The notes beneath the pieces are model-generated. The model saw only the letters and a program-made list of their open reading frames with translations. It did not search any database and was not told the DNA's origin. A stretch of 64,000 nucleotides of DNA, taken from contig JAHREC010000045.1 in the NCBI GenBank assembly GCA_020081605.1, positions 2,852,001-2,916,000 on the forward strand, in the 5' to 3' direction. Below are positions 44,552-56,453 of the stretch, one piece after another. The position numbers and the translations under genes are program-made. The number at the start of each line of letters is the position of its first letter. Positions within the stretch are counted from its first letter, which is position 1. This stretch comes from Albifimbria verrucaria (lineage: Eukaryota; Ascomycota; Sordariomycetes; Hypocreales; Stachybotryaceae).

Positions 44552-47459
44552 CTGTCATTCTACCGACTCCTTTTATAAACCAAAATTTCATATTGCCTCC
44601 AGTAGGTTCATTGTCTTCTCAGGGCTTCAAATCACAATTAGGGCATGCCTCAAGTGTTTGAAGCTCCATCAAACGAATCGATAATTTAATCATTATTGAC
44701 TTGTTGGTAAAGATGAAATCCGCATTTCATACATACCAACTAGATTCCAATTTGGGATTTGAACTTGTGTTAACTCAATCACATGAGTATCAGTCACCTG
44801 CTCATGTGACTGTCAGGCCTGTCCACTTACCCTCTTCATGTTTCTGCCTTGCACGAGACGGGGGTGCTTAAGAAGCGATCCCACTGCATTGAGCTTCGTT
44901 ATTTGTGTCTGACCTTCCCGAGCGCACAGCATAAAGATCCAACGATTCAGAGCTTTTTCCTCGGAAAAAATCTCGTCCTGTGGTAAGATCGGTGCATCAG
45001 GGCACGAAGTGTGCAAACAGCCGGGCAGTTTCTCCTCAACATTTGATTCGGAGACTTGGTATTGTCCGATGCAGGGTGTGCTACCTTTTTCTCATCAGAT
45101 CCTTGAAAGCACTGCACGGCACGAATCTCCCACAGATCAACAATGCATTGTAGTTACATAAAACTTAATAAATCGTTTGATATAGGTCGAAACCGGAAGG
45201 AGGCGTTAGCTTCGAGTTGACAAGACTAAGAGAAGCCAGTCAAGGAGCCTATGCGGCAGTCATGCAGGACAGACAATGGCATATACTGCAGTCATGCGAT
45301 AAGCTTGTGAAAATGGATTTCTTTTGCGCCGTGCCTGAACTCCCGATTTGGCGTTCGGTGGCGGGATTTCGTTGTCAAAGGCCCATCTTGGCGCAGACAC
45401 GGCGAGAATGGCTATTCATGCTCTTGATAAGCTATTTAGCCACGGGCTGTACAAACTAGCCGAGAGAATGCGTAAGCCACCGACGAAGTCGTGGGACCTG
45501 TGCAATGATGCCAGGGAAGTGCCATTGTTGGCCAGCTCTGTGAAGCATGTGCTACTGATAACAAGTGTGGCGTGTTTCAAGTGAGTTGTTCAGCTCCTCC
45601 TCCACAGACAACCTACCAACCAACGCATTCAAATTATCTTTCAGCCACCCTGATTGGAGCCTAAGCTTGATGACTTCTGGGGAAGCTGGGAGCAATGCCG
45701 TAAGAACCCGCTTCCCTGCTGTCGTTCATGCCAGTAATTTAACTGCCGAGCGGATGGTAGGTCACTAATCCCTCAGTTCGTCCCATCTTTCCCATGTGAG
45801 AGCGGCCTTGTATCGTGTTCATTGGTTGATACACTGGGCCGACATAAGATCCAGCGATGATGCACAAGCTCCCGTAGCCATCAACGTGTCTTGAAAAGAA
45901 CCTTGCCAATTGTGGAAATTTAGCTCGGACGTTTGGCTACGCAAGGTAGGTCGTAAAAATTGCTATCGTCTGGACCCACTACTCCAGATGTCAGATGGGG
46001 AAGTTCTTGATCCTGCCATTCCACTTTGCTGCACGGCAGTGAAGGTGAGGGGCTGGAATTGTCGGTCAGTCAGCTCTGTACAAGCTGGGTTCTCGACGAG
46101 AGCGCCCCGGGTAACTTTGAGCAGAGTGCTTCTAGGTTAGTTAAAGGCGGCGACATCAGCGAGCTAGTTAGTGCTCAATGCCCAGCCAGGGCACGTTCGC
46201 CGGCCTGGAGCCAACACCTCGCACACATGGCGTTTTTGGCTTCATCTCATTCGCAGCAACAGCAGTCAAGCTGCAAGGAACATTGTTAGCCACAGTAGTC
46301 GCAAGGCCGTCGGATACTCTGCTCCACGAGTGCAAAGAATTAGATGTAACGACAGGTTACATTGTTGATCGAAATCAGTATGCTTCAAGCCGCGGGCGCT
46401 CGATATGGAAAGAGTCTGATAAATCGGCAGGCTGGGCATCCCAAAACAGGATTCCTAGAACAGTATCGTGAGGGTCGACGCAAGAAATGCCCTCATGATA
46501 CAGTGGATGCAGCTTGTCGGAGCTCGGCGAGGGGCATGATCCGAACCGCGAGCGGGGTAAGAATCGCCAGCAAGGATCAGAAGCTGTCATCCCTTGTTCC
46601 CACGTTCCAGCCATGGCTTTTTATCATGTTTCGAGCCTACAGCCCGCTTACCCACTGCTTTGTGGTTACGCTACGAGTTGCCAACCAGTTCACCGGGAAC
46701 CCTTGGCTGTAAGACTAGGGCCTGCCAACTGAGAGCAAGCTGTAGCATAGAGTAGGCGTCCATAGCAAAACACCGTAGCGCTTAGTTCCGGCAAGACACA
46801 GCGAGCCATGAACCTGTCCAACATCAGATGACTCGAAGCCCTTGGTTGGACGTGGACAAACGCACATAAGACGAAAGATTGAAACAAATAAAGCCCCAAG
46901 TCAAGTAAGAACCAGTGTCGTTCAGCATGAATGGGGTAACCTATTCATTCCATCGACACCGAGAACCTGGCTGGGCTCGACCTGTGAGAGGTCGGCCCTA
47001 CCACAACCTAGCAACGCCCAGCTGATCCAGAAAGGCCATAATAGGCTCATTAACACATCCATTCAGGGCAGGTGTGTAGCAAGCTACTTGCATTAGCCCC
47101 AATGCAGCATACCCAATCTGGCACGCATGCCGACTGCTCAGAACGCCTTCACCTCACGACATTAGCTTGCGTCGAAACAACCCCTAACCCACACTTTGGC
47201 TCCAGGACCTGACGCTACCGCCAATAATGATGGATCAAGAGAAACAGCTTTGCCACCCATCCTACACAATATGGGTTTCTCCATTTGTGGGGACACCAAG
47301 CTGTGCCGAACGGCAGATCTGAGCCAACCCAGTCTATAACTATTACCGTTGCGCCGTTCGTAGATCCTACGAGGGTTTATTGTTCCCACATTGCCGGGCT
47401 CGGTCGACACCTCTCGATGTCTTCGCCATAGAGTATTGTTGTTGACCGTATGAGTCACA
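44552..47459. other. Gene-poor interval with possible decayed coding fragments
   Basis: About 2.9 kb without an intact gene. Several overlapping plus-strand frames at 45200-46720 have mildly coding-like stretches, for example 46178-46471 (HGVFGFISFAATAVKLQG), which weakly recalls the N-terminal domain of fungal NACHT/ankyrin proteins. None can be extended with introns into a convincing gene. It could be relic sequence. Confidence 0.35.
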
Positions 47460-48902
47460 ATGGGACAGCTGCCCAGTGGTTCCGAAGGCACTGCCGCGGG
47501 CGTGTTGACCTACACCGTGATATGTCTTGTGGCGAGCTGTGTCATGATATGGCTCACATGGCATCACCGGGAGCGCAATGGCTGTATGTATTTTCCCTTT
47601 CCTCCGACGCCATATTCTAAAGCTGACCCTCTACATAGACGTGGCTTTTCTCGCGTACTTCACGACTCTTAGTACGCTATGCTCTGCCGTCCAGCAGATC
47701 CACGGGATACTACGCTGGGAGACTGTCATTACTGAACAATTCGCCAATCTAAAAGAGAACTCGGGCAGCCCTGAGCTCGTCATTTCTAATAGCGCAGTTG
47801 GCTTGGATCTTGTCCTGTATTACATCCGTAAGTTCTTTTCAACCTCTTGATACCTTGAAGCTACAATTCGCTGACTTGATCCAGAGTTCTATAGTTACAA
47901 TGTTGAAGCAATGCTTGTCATGTTTTGGTATGAAAATCAACCCCCTTTACCTTATGATATGCTAACTTATAGTAGGGGTTGGGCATTGGTTCAGTCCGTG
48001 TATCACCTTTCAAACAAACCACATCTCAAACATACACTCAAAGTAGTCAATCAAGTTGGCTTAGGTTTTTCGGTTTGCTTTCCATTGATCACGGTTTCAT
48101 GCCTTCAAGCCGAGCCAGTGCGCACCAATTCCCAAGCATTCATGATGCTTGCTGGGCAGCCTTGTAAGTTTTAATCTTACGCCTCTCCACAAGTTCACAG
48201 CCTGACCCGAACAGTGTTTTGGAGTATTGGCCTCGGGAGTGTTGCTCTCCTACTCGTATTCTTTCGATACGTTCGATCACAGCGCAAATTTAGACGTTTC
48301 ACTCTGGAGAACCTCCAGGTTTCCGCCGAAAGCTCTGGATCGCGAGCTACTCAGCGCAAAACTATGTACGACCGTTGGCTCATCATCCGATTTACGATTG
48401 CGTTTGTCATTTTAGCGTAAGTGTTCATGCCTCTAGGATTTGGGCAATATTGTGTAAACTGACCCGAACCAGCTCATTCGAGTTAACCATAATTTTGTTC
48501 TCGATGTCATCTTCTAGCCGAATATCCGACGAAAACCAGAGCCCTACACCTGATTTATCCGTCGAGCGCGCACGAAAAACCTCACTCCTCTATATGCCTG
48601 GGGTGACGCCGTCACTCCTGCTCTTCGTTGTTTTTGCCACCACAAAACCATGCATCGAACACATGAAATCATGGTTCCGTCCCAGACGCGAAGAAATCAT
48701 CGAGCGGCATCCAACAATCTCATCACCCATTCTCAGTCCTACGAGCTCAACACGAAGTTATGAAATCCTCAAACCAATGAATTCTTACCAAAGCGTATTA
48801 CAAAATAACGGAGACGACTACAGGAGTCCCAAAACAAGACCATACATGGAGTTACGGATAATGAAGCCGTTGCCACCAACCCCGGAAGAACAGGGGTTTT
48901 AG
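47460..48902 (+). CDS. Seven-span membrane protein, receptor-like, family not recognised
   Basis: Six exons (47460..47583, 47639..47827, 47885..47927, 47976..48163, 48215..48416, 48473..48902), 391 residues, all splice phases closing with no indel. By eye there are seven hydrophobic segments: TYTVICLVASCVMIWL; YVAFLAYFTTLSTLC; a paired third segment across exons 2-4 (LVLYYIQFYSYNVEAMLVMFW); VGLGFSVCFPLITVSC; LFWSIGLGSVALLLVFF; FTIAFVILASFELTIILF; and TPSLLLFVVFATT. Between spans 5 and 6 is a basic loop (RSQRKFRRF ... SRATQRK). The tail is about 90 residues, Ser/Pro/Arg-rich and presumably cytosolic. Span number, basic loop and tail fit a G-protein-coupled receptor-like topology. No Pth11 CFEM domain or known receptor signature is visible, so the call is topological only. 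Confidence 0.8.
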
Positions 48903-49311
48903 AGACTCGGGAGTTTCGTCCAGTATACCCATACCAGTCACGGCATGTCAGACCCGAGAGGTTGGGCCCATCACGAAATAGATAGTTTCAGATAGATACA
49001 AATAATGGAACCTTTGTATAGAAACTCGAATTTTTTCAATGCTGATGATGCATGGTTGCATCCCGAGGACAGAATACATGATAAATATGATGACCACTCC
49101 ATCATTCGAACAATCGGGCTCATCCAGCATTTGGGTTTCAGGATCAGTGACTTTTCAGCGAGCCAATAAGGTAAAGCATGTACAAAACTCCAACTTGAAC
49201 TGTGGGATACCCGGTCATCATCGATGAGATGTTTGAACAGTCTTTTCTATAGTTGTATGTCTATTGGCCAAGCCAAAGAGCCGCTCGCTATGACTGCCAA
49301 ATTTGTGCTCA
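48903..49311. other. Intergenic between convergent genes
   Basis: 3' flanks of the seven-span gene and the acetyltransferase; nothing recognised. Confidence 0.4.
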
Positions 49312-50069
49312 TTACATGTCGGGCACAGGGTCTACCTTCTTCACTACCCTTGCAGGCGTTCCGATGGCGACGGAAAAGTCCGGTATATCTTTCGTAACGA
49401 CACTGCCTGCGCCAATAGTGCAACCTTTTCCGATGGTCACGCCTGGCATGATGGTTGTGTTTCCCCAATCCAACAATCGTCCCCAATAGTCACACCTCTG
49501 GCATACTCGATGTAATCCCGTCGCGACTGCACGCCGGTCTCATGAGTGGCAGCAAAAATTGACACCGAGGGGCCAAACATAACGCGGTTCCCGATTTTAA
49601 CGATACCACAGTCCAAAATCACCAAGCTGCAAAACTGTTAGATATTTAACTCCACGTGCACGGGTTATACAGTCATACTTGAAGTTGGAGTAGAACTTGT
49701 CACCGATGGTGATATTGCATCCATAGTCAATGTTCAGGGGCGGTTCAATGAATGCCTCTTTACCGACACCGCCAAACATCTGCTTCAGCATGACCTCTCT
49801 ATCCTCAGTGAGACTGTCTGGAGTAGCATCTTCAGGAAAATGCGTGTTGTATTTATGCATCAGCTTGCGAGCACGGAACCGGCCGTTGACTAGTTCTGGT
49901 GCCATGCAGTTGTATCTAAATTCTCATTAGCCTCCGCAGTATAAGCAACAGGGAGTAGTATCATACAGTACGCCCGAGATCATCTTCTCGTAGTCATCAC
50001 ACCAGGGCACATTCTCAAGCGACTTGGCATACTCAATGAGAGCAGCATCCTTCTCCGTGCTGGCCATGG
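49312..50069 (-). CDS. Maltose/galactoside O-acetyltransferase-like (hexapeptide repeat)
   Basis: Structure complement(49312..49626, 49679..49915, 49967..50069), about 218 residues once two one-base losses are allowed. One is in the CT repeat near 50035-50045, the other in the cccc run at 49463-49466. The N-terminal MAC domain reads [21 protein letters not shown], then [14 protein letters not shown]. The left-handed beta-helix follows ([46 protein letters not shown] with the catalytic His, [36 protein letters not shown]). It ends [15 protein letters not shown], as in LacA, Maa and NodL enzymes. These trimeric enzymes move acetyl from acetyl-CoA to sugar hydroxyls. Probably cytosolic and a detoxification or housekeeping function. 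Confidence 0.88.
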
Positions 50070-50930
50070 TGAACTAAGAAACAACCTTTAACAAAGGTGG
50101 CGACGATTTACAGAAAGAGATGTCAACACAAAGAGGTGTTTGGAGTGTCTGGAAGGTTGCATTCGCTTTTTTCGTGAAAGGAGGGGTGAGGACATCTCAT
50201 TGCATGTCGGACCGAGAGGATAACCGTAATGTCTCCACTTGGTGCCTTATGACGATGCACTTGGACGGGAGTGGAGATGTTTAGCACACCGTGTCCCGGC
50301 ACCTCGGGAAAAGACCCGTGCATACGAAGTAGCCGAAGTGTGTGGAATTTCACCATCTTTCAACCGGAATGCCGAGAAGCAACTTCTTTCTCATGCGAGC
50401 TCTTTCACTGCGCAGAAGAGCTATGCATGTAGTCGAACGCCAAGCAATTATTAGGTTACCTACACTACGACTTAAGCAATGTTTCATTAAGATCTGGAAG
50501 ATGATTGGACCATGGTATAACTGACCTGATGTTAGCAGCAGAAAATAAGGAACGTTTCGTACGCTTTGGCAATCACTCAAGAGGCTAGCAAGGATAGACG
50601 AATGGAAATGACGGATAGCTCAATCTCAACCTTCCATGCAGTGAGCCTCATGCTTCAACATGCTTTTTCAACTCACATCTCCAAATGCATGAAGTATTTG
50701 AACATCACCCCTATGGCATTGTACCCTAGCCTGACACCAATTTTCAGCACGTTTCGTTACTGGTCTTTTTGGACTGATCTTTTCAAGAAATAAGAGCAGG
50801 AGAGCAGAATAAGAAGAACTATTACAACGATGATTGTGTTCATTGTATTGTGACACCCACAAGCGACAACTTGACATTATTACATAGCTAACAGTTGGCG
50901 TTGTGGCTAAGGATCTTGCGCTAGGTTGGC
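50070..50930. other. Intergenic, nothing recognised
   Basis: Promoter of the acetyltransferase and 3' flank of the GH3 gene. Short frames on both strands lack motifs. Confidence 0.4.
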
Positions 50931-53396
50931 TCATGACAAGACGGCTGTCTTGATGCTTGCCTTGATATCCCTGGAACTGAAACCCACCTGGAACTTAAAG
51001 TCACCAGCGGGAATCACCCAAGTCCGGCTCTCTACATCCCAGTAACTAAGATCCCGTCGGAGAAGCTCGAAGCTGACTACCCTCGATTCCCCAGCTCGCA
51101 TATTAAATTTTTCGAACCCACGCAAGACCTGCACTGGTGTACCTTCGGGCGTTCCATCCGGGAATGACATGTACAGCTGCGGTACGGCCGCTCCGGTCAA
51201 TGATCCAGTGTTAGTGACTCGTGTTTTCAAGGTTAGAACTGGTTTCCAAAGGTCTGCGTTTCCGCCCGCAACAATTTCCGCTTTGGAGTCTGGCTTCGCT
51301 GCTACACGCTTGACTCGCTTCACAACCTCTATCGTGTCCTGGAGTTCAAAGGTAGTGTAGCTCAAACCAAAGCCAAATTCATATAAGGGTTCAATGTTAT
51401 GCTTGTCAAAATGACGGTAGTCAATGAATTGCCCCTCTGTGAAATTGGCTTGCCACGCTCCGGGGAGGTGACCTCACTCTCCGTAAGATTAACGATGGGA
51501 ATGTCATAATCCCTTTTATTGGCTGGAATGGTATAGGGAAGTCTTCCAGACGGATTTACCTTGCCCCAGAGCACATCAACAATAGAGTTTCCGGACTCTT
51601 GACCAGGGAGATGAGCAGCGAGGATCGCCGTAACGTTGGGATGATTTGCCCATGGTAGAGTGTTTACTCCAGCAGAATGAGTCACCACGACGGTGTTTTT
51701 GCATTTACGAGCAACATTGTTGACGACAAGAGTCGAGTTCCAGTCTGGTTCATACTCGGTTCTGTCCCAACCTTCAGAAGCAAATGTGTTGAGAAAGACG
51801 AGGCAAACTTCGGGTATCGGATAGATGCTTCGAAAGTCGTTTGATGCGATGATACTATTATTGAAAACATACTGCACGCGGGCGTTAATCTGCTTCGCCT
51901 TGACCATGATAGCCTCCCAGGGCGAGACTAGATAAGTGTTACGACCTGTTCCCGAGCCGCCGCCTATGTCGAGGCGTACCAATTTCGAAAGGGTCACTAC
52001 TCTCAAACACAATACCGTTCGTAGGGGTGCAGCATCATTTCCAAAAACACCAATATTCTTAGGTGATTTAAGTGGAAGAATGTTGTTGGAATTTTTGAGA
52101 AGAACAATACCGTCGGCACCGATCTTGCGGATCAAAGAGGCGTGATCGGCTCGTACGTCTCGACTTGGGGTATCTTTTGATAAGGGTATCTGGTCCAGAT
52201 CGATGCCCTGCTGTGTTGCTAGTGTGAGTGTCAAAGTTGGATCGACACTAGGGAAATCGGCATCCTGGCGAAGACGGTAATAGGGCAGCATTATTCTTTG
52301 AATCATTTCGTCAATGCGAGTCTCTTCGACAAGTCCCTCGGCGACCATGCGGGTGATATTCTTAGGACCCCAGTAACTCACTCCGTTAGCACCACGGATA
52401 GCAGCCTGGTCGTAAGCTCCAGGCATATTCATGTCCAGGCCCGCTTGGATGGACTCATGACCAGAGTGCGTGGCGAACCAGTCGGACACCACATATCCCT
52501 CAAAACCTAGCTCCTTGCGCAGCACTTCGTTGAGAATATAAGGATTTTCGCAAGCGTAGGTCTGGTTTACACGATTGTAGCTGCACATAATGCTGGCAGT
52601 ACCTGCGCGAACGGCGTCAGTGAAGGGCCAAAGATACAGTTCATGTAGGGTGCGATCATCGATGTTGCTGGATATGCCATAAATTTCGTCTCCATTTGGG
52701 CGAAAAGTGTTCGATCGTTGCGTCTCCTGCTCGTTGCCTATGTAGTGCTTGGAACAAGCTTGGACTCCCATGTCCTGAATGCCTCTAACTGTGGCATCCA
52801 TGGCTTTACCCGCTAAGTAGGGATCGACACTGAAGCCTTCCCAGTTACGCCCTCCAAGGCCGTGACGTCCAAGAGCACCTGCTACTGGCCTGCAGATGGT
52901 CAGCTTTCAGCTGTGCTTCAAGTAGTAAAGGGGCGGACTGACCCTAACTGAACGTGAGCTCCCTTGCCCCGGAATTCGGCACCCATAGCCTTGCCCCGTG
53001 CATACATGTGGTTGATGTCCCACGTGGCACCTACCAGAACTCCGGAAGGGAACACACTGACCAAGTCTGCTCTGTTTATGGCTTGGGGACCATCAAGCAT
53101 GCAGATACCCGTAAAGTTGAGGCGTTGAATGCTCTTGATGTTGCCAATACAACCTCCAGCCCCAAGACCTTGCACACCAGTGATCATATTTGCTTTTTCA
53201 GTCAAATTGAGCTTTCTAGTAAAGTCTTTGGCTAGGGCTAGAGCCTCCTTCGCATCTCTAATTTGGACTGAGGTAAAATCCGGTCAGGAAACTAGAGTGC
53301 TATGTTTCATAAAGAATCTGGCTTACTCTGAGGATCAACCGTGGCCTGGCACAGATGGCCACTCAGCAAAAGTGCTAAAGGGAATTTCAGCTTCAT
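50931..53396 (-). CDS. Secreted GH3 beta-glucosidase
   Basis: Structure complement(50931..52889, 52943..53267, 53327..53396), about 784 residues. The signal peptide is MKLKFPLALLLSGHLCQA. The N-terminal TIM-barrel contains MLDGPQAINRADLVSVFP, LGGRNWEGFSVDPYLAGKA, KHYIGNEQETQR and GYVVSDWFATHSG, whose Asp is the expected nucleophile. The second domain has KIGADGIVLLKNSNNILPL and GGGSGTGRNTYLVSPWEA. A C-terminal fibronectin-III-like domain (YEFGFGLSYTTF ... QVLRGFEKFNMRAGES) ends the protein. Near 51462-51465 one base is missing from the gggg run, separating the FnIII part from the catalytic part. The enzyme releases glucose from cello-oligosaccharides or other beta-glucosides outside the cell. 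It is paralogous to the GH3 gene at the window end. Confidence 0.92.
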
Positions 53397-54971
53397 TGCG
53401 TCTGGTGGGAATGATCAATCAGTTGAAGGTTTAACAGAAGGAGGTTAGTCGAGCAGTCTACAGGTACGCGAGCTGGGTGTAGGGTGCCTTCTGAGGAACA
53501 ACGAGCCGAACGAAACAATTTCGAATCAGAGAGGAGAAAAACATTATATTTATATCTCCAAGCCCAATGCTTTCCTGTCCCTTCTGAGCACCGACACACA
53601 GCTCTACTCTCAGTTCAAGATTTTCCTTCCCCGCGTTTCTATCATGATTTAGGCCAATCTATCCCCAATCCACCGTTCAATGGGTCGTAGACTTCCATAA
53701 ATGATTTAGCATATATTACAACTATAAAGGGCCTGTCAATTCCCACCTCGATAGTCTCTTCTCACAGCGCCTGGGGAAAAGGACCGAATATCTGCGTGAG
53801 GATGCGGGGTGATACGCGTATTTGCGGATTCCCTCAGGCACACCGCGCCAAATCTGTGCTTGAAATGTGACCCTATCCGCGTTCCAAGGCTTTTCTCCGG
53901 CTATGTAAATAGTTTTGGAAGTTATTTTGAGGAATTAAACCTACACGCTACGCTATGATCAGTGCGAATCAACTGCTTATGCTAAAGAGCTATCCACAGT
54001 CCCCTCCTTTTCTCCCCGCGTAACACTTCAACCCACCTTCTCTAAGCTTATTTCTTGTCATTCGGTCCTTCTTTTGGATACTGACAAGGAATCAATTAGT
54101 TCCATACTATGTTCTGATTTCTTTCACGGAAAATGTGCAGAACAGGCACTGACTGGCTAGGTATGGCACTGTTTGTTCCACCCACGTAATCAGATGAAAT
54201 TCACAAATAAGCGTCAAACCCCACAGTCATATTTTCGACCCAGGATACATCACCGTATAAGAGCGAAACTGGTTTCGGTGGTACAAAGCCTGCTCGCGGC
54301 TCTTCAATGCCGTTGGCTTTACCTTTGGACGACTTCCTCTACAAGAGTCGCTTGCCAGTTGCAGCTCTCATAATCTGCAAGGTAATGCTTATGTTACCCA
54401 GTTGTTGCAACAGAGAGCTAGCGAATCTATTCAAAAGCAAACATAGAATATTCTGGACGACAGCCCTGTCCACTGGAGCCCAGTCTGATTTAGTCGGAAT
54501 TTCGGACTTCATGAGTATAATTGACAATATAGAGATTCTCGTTATGGTGAATCCTATAGTGTGGACAATCCATCTAGAACCGATAGTTTTCTTTATTAAA
54601 GTAGATGTTATCGTACATAACACACCGCCTAGACAAGGGAAATAGTCTGGAGCGTGGAGGTAGCTTTTCCTGTGTGTGTCTATCTTCACTAACTATGACT
54701 GCAGGTTTATCATCTCTCTCAAGCAACTCTTCATACAAAAATGATAATAAGCAATGGCATTAATTATGAATGATGGAGAATCAATGAGTCGTATTGCTTG
54801 GTGTTTGCCATATTTTCACCTATTCCCAATTGTAATCTGTCTGCGAAACTATTGCGCTCCTCATACTTTCTGTACAGTGGCCTTGACTATAATTGACATG
54901 TTGTAATAATGTCCTAATGAGGGTGCAACTCTTATCCAAGCAAACTGGCCGATGAGACAAGAAAACTAAAA
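53397..54971. other. Intergenic, nothing recognised
   Basis: About 1.6 kb of moderately AT-rich sequence without a convincing coding frame, RNA gene or repeat. Confidence 0.4.
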
Positions 54972-56172
54972 ATGCTTTCTAATCCAATTATGGTTGCCCT
55001 TGCGGCAACTCTTCCTTTTCTCACGCCCATTGCAAGTCAAATTGCATTGGGTTAGGTTATTGCATGCACTGATCCCATGATATAGTCACTTTTGTCCGCA
55101 TAGCCAAGAATGGTGAATGGCAAGCACCATTTGAGTATATTCGGTAAGACACTCCTATGTGCGTCCCCGATTGTTTGTCTCATCGACGAAAGGAACCAAA
55201 CAACACTTTCGAAGAGCGATCCACTCCTAATATCACCAGCAACACTCGAGGATACCACTATCCTGCATTTGGGGCCGCTTACCTTGATTCGGTACGATGT
55301 GATTGTGATAGCAAGGCGCATGCCGCTGCCAAAATCGTCTTATAATTGAGAGCTGGAGATACACTCGAATTTGTGGCAGCCATTGCTGAATTGGAAAAGT
55401 GGTTGACCGATGCTGTCGAATGGAGGGATGCCCGGAAGGAAGGGGCTTTTGCAACACTGGCAGTGTGAGTAAGAACCACGGTGCTGAAAGCATAAAAAGC
55501 GGTGTTGTGATCAAGAACATTTCCCATGCCACGGCCTATGCGTATCGTTCATAATGGTCCGGTCTTGACTCATTTGACCAAAGTTCCAAATGGTGAAGAT
55601 GTACGTCAATACGATGGTAGGGGAGAATGGACCAAGATATACACGACCGGGCCGGATATACAGCAAGATAGACCCGAAGAGCCCGTTCACTGGCTACCTC
55701 TTCATGGTTAGAAGTACCCTCCACGAGTAAGTTTCTTCAAAGTCTTGCTATACGACACACCTAACCTGTCACATTTCATTTTCAAGCTGCCCAAGCACAC
55801 ACCAGCGGGCAATATCTGGTTCAAGCGGATCTTATCTTACCAGGTTTGTTGTATGTTCTGGATGGCAAAGTGATTATGGACGGCGAAGCGCAGCTGTATC
55901 CTAGCTGCGCACAGGTTGAAGTGGAGAGCGATGTAAATAGGCCTTTTCCAAAGGGGATACATACCACAGAAGATCTCCAGAACAAGTTCCAGGGTAAGTG
56001 CCTTCATGTCCTGCTCTATGACCTGACTGAGATATTGATGCCTTGGATAGGTATTCAGGTTTCCCTGCAGATGTACCGAAACCAGCAAGTGGATGAAGGG
56101 TGCACCTATTCCGGAGGCTTACTATGGGACAGTGAAGAGCTTGTGGAGGACAAGGCTCTGTCGGCCAGCTAA
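54972..56172 (+). pseudogene. AA9 (GH61) lytic polysaccharide monooxygenase-like relic
   Basis: A start at 54972 gives a signal-like segment (MVALAATLPFLTPIA), then pieces recognisable as an AA9-type protein are scattered over three frames. FVRIAKNGEWQAPFEYIR is at about 55087-55140, AGDTLEFVAAI near 55350, HNGPVLTHLTKVP at 55550-55590 and DGRGEWTKIYTTGPDI just after. Then come LPKHTPAGQYLVQADL at about 55790 and EAQLYPSCAQVEVES at about 55887-55930, followed by SLQMYRNQQVDEG. The last two match the conserved C-terminal region with GGAQFYxxCAQ. Defects include an in-frame TAG at 55709-55711 and several phase changes. The copper-binding N-terminal His is not evident after the signal segment. 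Some breaks may be sequence indels, but the number of defects favours a decayed gene. Confidence 0.6.
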
Positions 56173-56453
56173 AGGATACCTGCCACGCTGTTTACAAGGT
56201 CCCAATGTCTCTTATCAAGTTACCTTTAAGACAATACTAACATGAATATATCAACTTGTTCACATACTAAGTAGGATGAAGTAAAGCAAACTGCATTCTT
56301 AGGCTTAATACGATGTCTTGAGAACAGTCAGAGCTTATGGTGGCCAACTATAGCCAGAATCTCATGGGAGAGGACCACAGAACAATGATGCGACCCAAAA
56401 ATCCGCTGAATTCCTATGCCTCCATGGCGATAAGACGTGAACTCGATTAAGCA

